Assembly: GCA_038502055.1 (NCBI GenBank)
Contig: JAXRKN010000043.1
Span: 8,246,001-8,310,000, forward strand
Source: Tanytarsus gracilentus
Lineage: Eukaryota > Arthropoda > Insecta > Diptera > Chironomidae
DNA length: 64,000 nt
Direction: 5' to 3'
A program made the translations under genes and the position numbers. The notes under the pieces are model-generated. The model had not been told where the DNA came from. It was given only the letters and a program-made list of their open reading frames with translations, and made no database searches. Shown in pieces: positions 58,293 to 64,000 of this stretch (position 1 is the stretch's first letter; every line of letters starts with the position of its first letter).

Positions 58293-61200
58293 CGTGAATT
58301 TTTTTAAAGCACTTCACGTGTCAATCAAACTTCTTTTCCAAAGTCATTGGACTGCCTTTGTTTCACACAGCCACGACATTTAAAGTTTGCCTGCAAAAAA
58401 GAGAGAGACAATATGAAATTTTATCGTCATTGTTATCATTATGCACACACACACATTTCACAATTCGTATGATTTTCATTTTTATGAAATTTTCTTTTAA
58501 CACATCGCGTAATTGCTTAAAAGCACATGTTGCATAAAATTGTAGTGCTTTTGCATTGCAAATTGAATTCGATTCAGAAGGAAATTTTGCGGAATTTGTA
58601 ACATGAATTGAAATTTAATAATTTATGAAATAAAATATAAATTGGGTTCGAATCCTAAACTTTCATTGAAAATAACTTTCTTTGTTTTTAAACTCAATTT
58701 TTTTTTTGAAAAAGTTTTATTCTTAAATTTAATTTTCCTACAAACACCTCGAAAACTCTTCACAATTCTACTGACGGAACCTTCCTCAACATTACGCTAA
58801 CTTGAGTATCAAAAAGAAGAAAATAGAAAAACATTTTTTCGCTTTGTTGAGCTTGAACTTTTGTTTTTCCAACAAAAAAAAATATATTAAAGAATCGAGT
58901 GCTTTACTGTCTCTTCTATCAAACGACCCTATTGTGACTGAAAACTGTTCATGCTGCCATTTGACACATTTTCTCTTCTTCTGTCTGCTCTCTTTTTCTT
59001 TCAACCGCACCGTGTCTCGATTGAGGAGAGCAATTTTCATGATCATTGTTCATGAAAAATCATTGCAAATTCTGCAAAATGCTGTGAGTTGAATGAGACA
59101 AAGAGATGAAATTTTTAAATCTTAAAGCAAATTTAAACAATTTTAAGATTAATCTAAGGATTTAAATTTATATCCTGGATTTGTTTTTATTTGAAAAATT
59201 TTGCCTTTAAAAATGTTTCAATAAAACTTAAAATTTTTCATTTGAACTTTTAAACCATCTCAAGATTCTTCACGCTCAATTAATATAATAATATGCCCAT
59301 AACTCCATCAAAAACCACCTCGATGTTTTTAATTATTTTTATTCGCACTCTTAGCTAAACTCCGCTCACATGTGAATGAGAATTAATTTTTTACGACCAT
59401 CTTCCTTTAATTTTTTTTCTCACATGAATTTATATAAAATTGACGTTTCCTCTTGTTAATTACTTTATTTAACAAAATATCATTAATTAAGGAAGTTAAT
59501 TCATATTTTTGTGCAACGACATTCTCTGAAAGCGCATAAAAATTATTTCAATTGCAATTCCGGAATGTTTAATTGAAAAAAGTGCATTGCATGCAATTGA
59601 TCGACAAAGTCCAAGGAAAAAAATCATGACAATGTTTGTTGATTGAAAAAAATTAGATTAAATTGTTGAACAATTAACAATGCGTGGGTTTGAATTTTAC
59701 ATAATCGAGTGAGCATTCTTGTGTCACCGAAATACAAATTGAAAAAAGTGATTGAAATGAAAAAAGAGCAAATATCGGTATTGACCAATGTATTGAGCTT
59801 TTAAATTAATTGATTAAAGCTTGAATCAATTAAAAACTTTTTTCTCTTGCTGCTTTTAACGCCTTAACATCTCAATGATGACGAAAGGAAAAGTTTTTCT
59901 CGTCGAAATCTCGTAATTCCGGTGGCGACTTAAACTTTTTTTTTGCGTAAGAGAATTTTGCGGATTTTTCATCGATGTTATCGCAAGAGAAAAATCTAGT
60001 AATGCGACATGCAATGTGAAACATGTTTCTGTTCCGTTAATAGCGAATCTAAGAATGTTTACCGCAAGCACACATAAATGAGTGAAAGAGAGAACTGAAA
60101 TGACGTGAAGACATTTAAAAAATTCTTAAGATTTTTATAATTGAGAATTTTAGGAATTTAGGAAGGTACAAAAATGCATGTTTTGGATTTAAATATTTGC
60201 CAAAATTATTTAAATTTCTGAAATTAGTTATTACAAATTTTTCAAATAATTTGTGATAAAAAATTCAAGGGTTGACTATTTTTAAAATTTGTGAGCTTTA
60301 AAAAATTAAAAAATTTTTTTGTTGTCAGTGCTTGAAAAATTTTTGAATTGAATTTTAAAATTTTCAGAAATAGATTTTTTTAAATTTAATGAATTTTTGA
60401 ATTTTTAAAAATTTCAAATTTTCATCCCTGAGATTTTAAAAAAGCTCCAAAATTTTTTCAGTTCTCAAACCTAGAAATTTTTCATCATCCACGTGACAGT
60501 TTTACAACAAAATTTTACTCCCCATTAGCATAAAAAATTGCATCATTACATCACAGATCATAACAGTTCCATAAAGTTGAGCGTTAAACTATCAAAGTCA
60601 TACAAAGGTTTCTGATGATGAGCGGCAAGCATTTATGTAAAAGAGAAGACTCTTGTTAAATAAATCACGCTGCGGTGCTTAGTGAAAGTTTTACTTTTAT
60701 ACAAATCCATTTTCATCATAATAAACAAAATGAAAATCTTAAAGTAGTGAAAACGCATGCAACGAGCGATTTTCTAAAAGAAATAAAAATAATGCACAAG
60801 TTCAATATTGCAGCACAGCGAACACGCGAGAGGAAGAAGAAAAGAGAGTCAAGCTCGACACACAATGAGAATGTACACAAAAAATTTCTTCCTTTCATTT
60901 CACAAATGCAGAGAATTTTTCTTCTTATATTTTTGTTTGATGAATGCCTTTGCTATGACTCGATTGTTCGAGTGCACTGAGACATGAAATCTTTGGCGAA
61001 AAAAAAGAGCGGCTTAAATGTGTTTTAATTATGACGCAATGTTTCGAGTGTGTGGTATATGGTGTCGGGTTTTATAAACAATCGTAGAAGAAGGTAGCAT
61101 CAAAAGACTTGAATGAATGGTTGATTGTTTTTTTCTATTTTCCTTCTCTTATTTTGAAGCCAACAATGGTTTTTGTCGATGAATTGGATCCGTCATTTTT

Positions 61201-62621
61201 TACATTTTTTTAGGGTTACTTAAGATGCGTGTAATACCTTATGCAATTGGATGTGCACTTGAGTTAGAATTTATTATCTGACCCTTGACACTCTTTTTTT
61301 GATGGTTCGATTTTTGGAATTTTTTATCGTTAGATTTTTGAATTTTTAAATCTTTTTGTAAATTTTTTATTTTTTTATTAAATTTTTTATCCACAAATTT
61401 TAATTTTTCAAAGGAAAATTTTCACTAGTTTTTTAACACAAAATTTAAATTTTTAACGTAAAATTTTCCTGCTCTCAATTTAATAATTTTTCTTGATATT
61501 CTTCTGAACAATTTTTCTTCTTTCACACTTTCTTGTAATAATTTTATAGCTGTCACTCTAACATTTCTTCAGTGCATCCATGAAATGTTTTCTATCACAA
61601 TATTATTATTATTTTTTCCTTTCGAGAGCTTTTAGTTTTTCCAACTGTCTTTTCCGATGTTTGAACGCGAACTGAAAATGAAAACTGAAACTCTTTTTCG
61701 AGTGCTGAAAAATGCTGAATTTTATTTAACACGCTCAAGAGAATCTCGACTGAAATTCTCTTAAACGGTTCCATATGACTGCACCCCCTCGCTTACGCCA
61801 CTGCACTTTTTTCTCTCTCTTATTTTATGCTGAAATAAAATAAAATTACCATTGTTTAGGGAAAAAATCCTTCAGGTTTTTTAGTATTGCAATTTTTATT
61901 TTAATAATTTTTTTGTGTTTACAAATTTTTTCGATACCTTGACAAAAAGTTTTACAATATATAAAAAAACGTTTCTCTATAATAAACTCTAAGTACATTC
62001 ATATCAACTCGTAAAATTTTTCTTCATTCATTGCGAAATGTAACAACGATGTGCACTTTTTTGTGATCATCTAAGAGGATATGTGTGATTTTTTAATACA
62101 AAAAGGTACATGCTGAATATTTTCTAAATTTTATTTAACTTTTTTGATTGTTTCGAAAGGCAAAAATGCATTTTTAAATACTATTGAAGTTCGTTCTCTT
62201 GGGTCAGTCTTAATTTAACACTTTTTCATTAAAAGGCTTTTCGAGAGATTTCATTCAGAGATTTAATCAAATTTAATTAAACAAGTGCGCTTTTAAAATT
62301 AATGTAGGTGTCGAGGGGTGAAAACTAATTTTTATTTTCTATATTCCATCCCTTGATTGTAAATTTAATTCTATTGGCAATTGATTAACTAAAAAAATTA
62401 TAAAATATTCGTAAATTTTTATTCCGTTAAGTACTTTGGTAAGATTCAAAATTAATTATAAAGTTTTAATTTTTCTTCAACCTGAAGATGTCGCGTGTTA
62501 TTAGACAATCAAAACATGCCATTCCTAAGTAACATCCTAAGTATTTCTTATCTAATTTATTAAGAAGGGTTAAAATTAATTTCTAATTTTTAAATTTCTT
62601 CGCTAGCTTACCTTGCATCGA
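58293..62621. other. Intergenic region between the LRR gene and Magi
   Basis: 4.3 kb of A+T-rich DNA. The right part (from about 61880) should be Magi 3' UTR. A strong donor (CAAG|GTAAGC, exon edge 62612) just after the Magi stop suggests a 3' UTR intron or a further coding isoform downstream. Short open frames here look like chance. A short AGGGGTGAAAACT/inverse pair lies at 62313-62356. Confidence 0.5.
62313..62356. repeat. Short inverted repeat with AGGGGTGAAAACT terminus
   Basis: GAGGGGTGAAAACTA at 62313-62327 and ATTCCATCCCTTGA at 62343-62356 are imperfect inverse copies, with the same terminus as the elements at 6653, 54303 and 63699. It may be an end-only deletion derivative. Confidence 0.35.
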
Positions 62622-64000
62622 TCAAGTTAACATGGGAAAGGAGTTTAAAGCATTGCTGATATTGGCATTGAATGGCGAGTGATTTACTTCACTAATGAAA
62701 TCGCTGGGGCGAGGGTTGGTAATTGAGTTGCTTACGGTTAATTGAACAGTCAATCCAGACTCCTTAATTATTTTAACAACATCACCATGCGTCATGTTTG
62801 TGATGTCAATGTCGTTAACTCGAATGATTCGGTCACCGATTTTCAGCTGTCCATTGTCCGCGGGGCTGTTTGGAATTATTTTTCCTTAATTGACAAATAA
62901 AATTTTATTAATTCATTTTAAACTAATTGAATTAAACTTTTTACCAATTGTTGATCCTGAAAGTTGATTCGAGGATGAAATGATGACAAATCCAAATCCT
63001 TCATGTTCTTGTCGATTAATGATGACGTCATAAGTATTTGGGATCACTTGATTTTCGAAGTTTGCTGGTGGTGTTCGATAAAACGTGTTGAGGTTTGGAG
63101 GTTTTCTTTTTCTCAATAGCATCGTCACTTGACCATGAATCGCTGCCTCATTCATTAGCTTAACGACAAGATGGTGCGATGCATATTCCTAGAAAAATTA
63201 AACATAATAAATTTGTCAATTAAGTAAGAAAATTTTAAGTTTTTGAATTTTTCAGTTTCACATTTTATTGAAACATGACGAAAAAGGTGAATTTACCCGA
63301 ATTTAAATTTACTTTTATTAAACTCACCACATTGACGCCATTAATATTCACGATTTCATCTCCCGTTTGTATTCGAGGATCACGATCAGCTGGTCCATCC
63401 TTGACAATGTGTCCAATGCACACCTGAGATCCTTCCTCAGTTCCTCCAACTATTCTGAACCCAAACGTTCCTCTCGCTTGAGCTGTCATGAAATTTAAAA
63501 TAATCTTTATTATATTTATTTTAAAACTTGGTTCTTAGAGTTTTTAATTTTTTATTAAAATTAATTTTAAGGTTTTTAAATTCTTTCAACTCACCACCAT
63601 CATTAGTGGGATATCCTAAAGGTTGACGTTCCAGTGTCACTTCCACATAATAGAAGTCATCCTAAAAAGTAATTAAAAATTAGAAAATGTAATTTTAACA
63701 AGGGGTGGACACTCGAATGTAATTTTAAAATTTTTTTAATAAAATTTAATTCAAGTTTCAATTTCTTAATTTAATTAAATAAAATCTAAAATTTAGATGT
63801 CCTCCCCTTGACTATTTAATACTCAAATTTTAACGATTATCAACTCACCAATCCATTAGCTCGGTATGGATTATAAGGAGTTCCATTGTACATCTCTGAC
63901 GTTGAATTATTACGCTTTCGATCCATGAGATAGTTGTTGATCCGTTGACCAATGTTATCACTCATTTGTGGCGGCAAATTGAATTGACTTTGTAAAATGC
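62622..64000 (-). CDS. Magi: Magi (membrane-associated guanylate kinase, inverted), C-terminal PDZ domains, partial
   Basis: Exons within the window, right to left: 64000-63849 (continues beyond the edge), 63661-63595, 63482-63328, 63188-62945, 62884-62622; all phases agree. Two PDZ domains are complete. The first runs FYYVEVTLERQ, then GTFGFRIVGGTEEGSQVCIG, GDEIVNINGVNV and HGQVTMLLRKR. The second runs NTYDVIINRQEHEGFGFVII, KIIPNSPADNGQLKIGDRII and GLTVQLTV. The FGFRIVGGTEEGSQV and EGFGFVIISS segments are specific to MAGI proteins. MAGIs scaffold adherens and tight junctions. The WW and GuK parts must lie to the right of the window. The protein ends shortly after the last PDZ, and the stop TGA (62622-62624) is followed 10 nt later by a strong donor. 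Confidence 0.9.
63699..63810. mobile_element. MITE-like element in a Magi intron
   Basis: CAAGGGGTGGACACT at about 63699-63713 is nearly the inverse of AGATGTCCTCCCCTTG at about 63795-63810. The A+T-rich core is about 80 nt. It shares its terminus with the element at 6653-6769. Confidence 0.5.

Noticed and set aside
58640..58670. GGGTTCGAATCCT resembling a tRNA T-arm
   Set aside because: No acceptor stem, D-arm or anticodon arm can be built from the preceding 60-70 nt, which are A/T only.
59856..60980. Short open frames on both strands between the LRR gene and Magi
   Set aside because: No ATG context, homology, splice partners or composition change; expected by chance over 4 kb.

Overview
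The window is nuclear DNA from an insect, most likely a lower (nematoceran) fly. It is very A+T-rich and has compact genes with 50-75 nt GT-AG introns. Its gene set has clear fly orthologues: Efa6, yurt, the SCYL1 orthologue yata, an artichoke-like LRR protein, Magi and alpha4GT. The order assignment is inference; there is no prokaryotic or organellar signature. Exon boundaries below were worked out by hand from splice-site consensus and reading-frame continuity.

Layout. 1.0-4.2 kb (+): HIBCH-type hydrolase, then a MIER1-type ELM2/SANT corepressor. 4.5-22.3 kb (+): the Arf6 exchange factor Efa6. Its first coding exon holds half a PDZ domain and is separated by 12.8 kb from the exon with the other half. 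That intron contains a near-perfect 0.54 kb inverted repeat and a complete SMYD4-type methyltransferase gene on the opposite strand. 22.3-28.2 kb: repeat arrays and a 1,036-residue single-exon ORF (-) of visibly different base composition, with a putative cysteine-protease/deubiquitinase-like core and an in-frame tandem repeat. 28.4-35.2 kb: an accessory block with small or orphan exons, a transposase-like relic, hairpins, a RanBP2-type zinc-finger gene and a C2H2 zinc-finger gene.

35.4-37.1 kb (-): a thioredoxin-fold gene abutting, and probably spliced in frame to, a decayed PIWI-domain fragment. 38.2-44.9 kb: TRIR-like protein, COX6B, the sulfhydryl oxidase ALR (-), and yurt. 47.0-50.2 kb (-): yata/SCYL1. 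50.7-51.9 kb (+): an alpha-1,4-glycosyltransferase. 52.2-58.3 kb (-): a 1,545-residue artichoke-like LRR protein. 62.6 kb to the right edge (-): the 3' part of Magi, running out of the window.

Most genes are conserved housekeeping or epithelial-polarity genes. Efa6, yurt, Magi and the artichoke-like protein all act at membrane, cortex or cuticle, but adjacency is not evidence that they work together. The items most worth following up are the protease-like ORF, the thioredoxin-PIWI arrangement, the long hairpin in Efa6, and the small RanBP2 zinc-finger gene with its overlapping downstream ORF.
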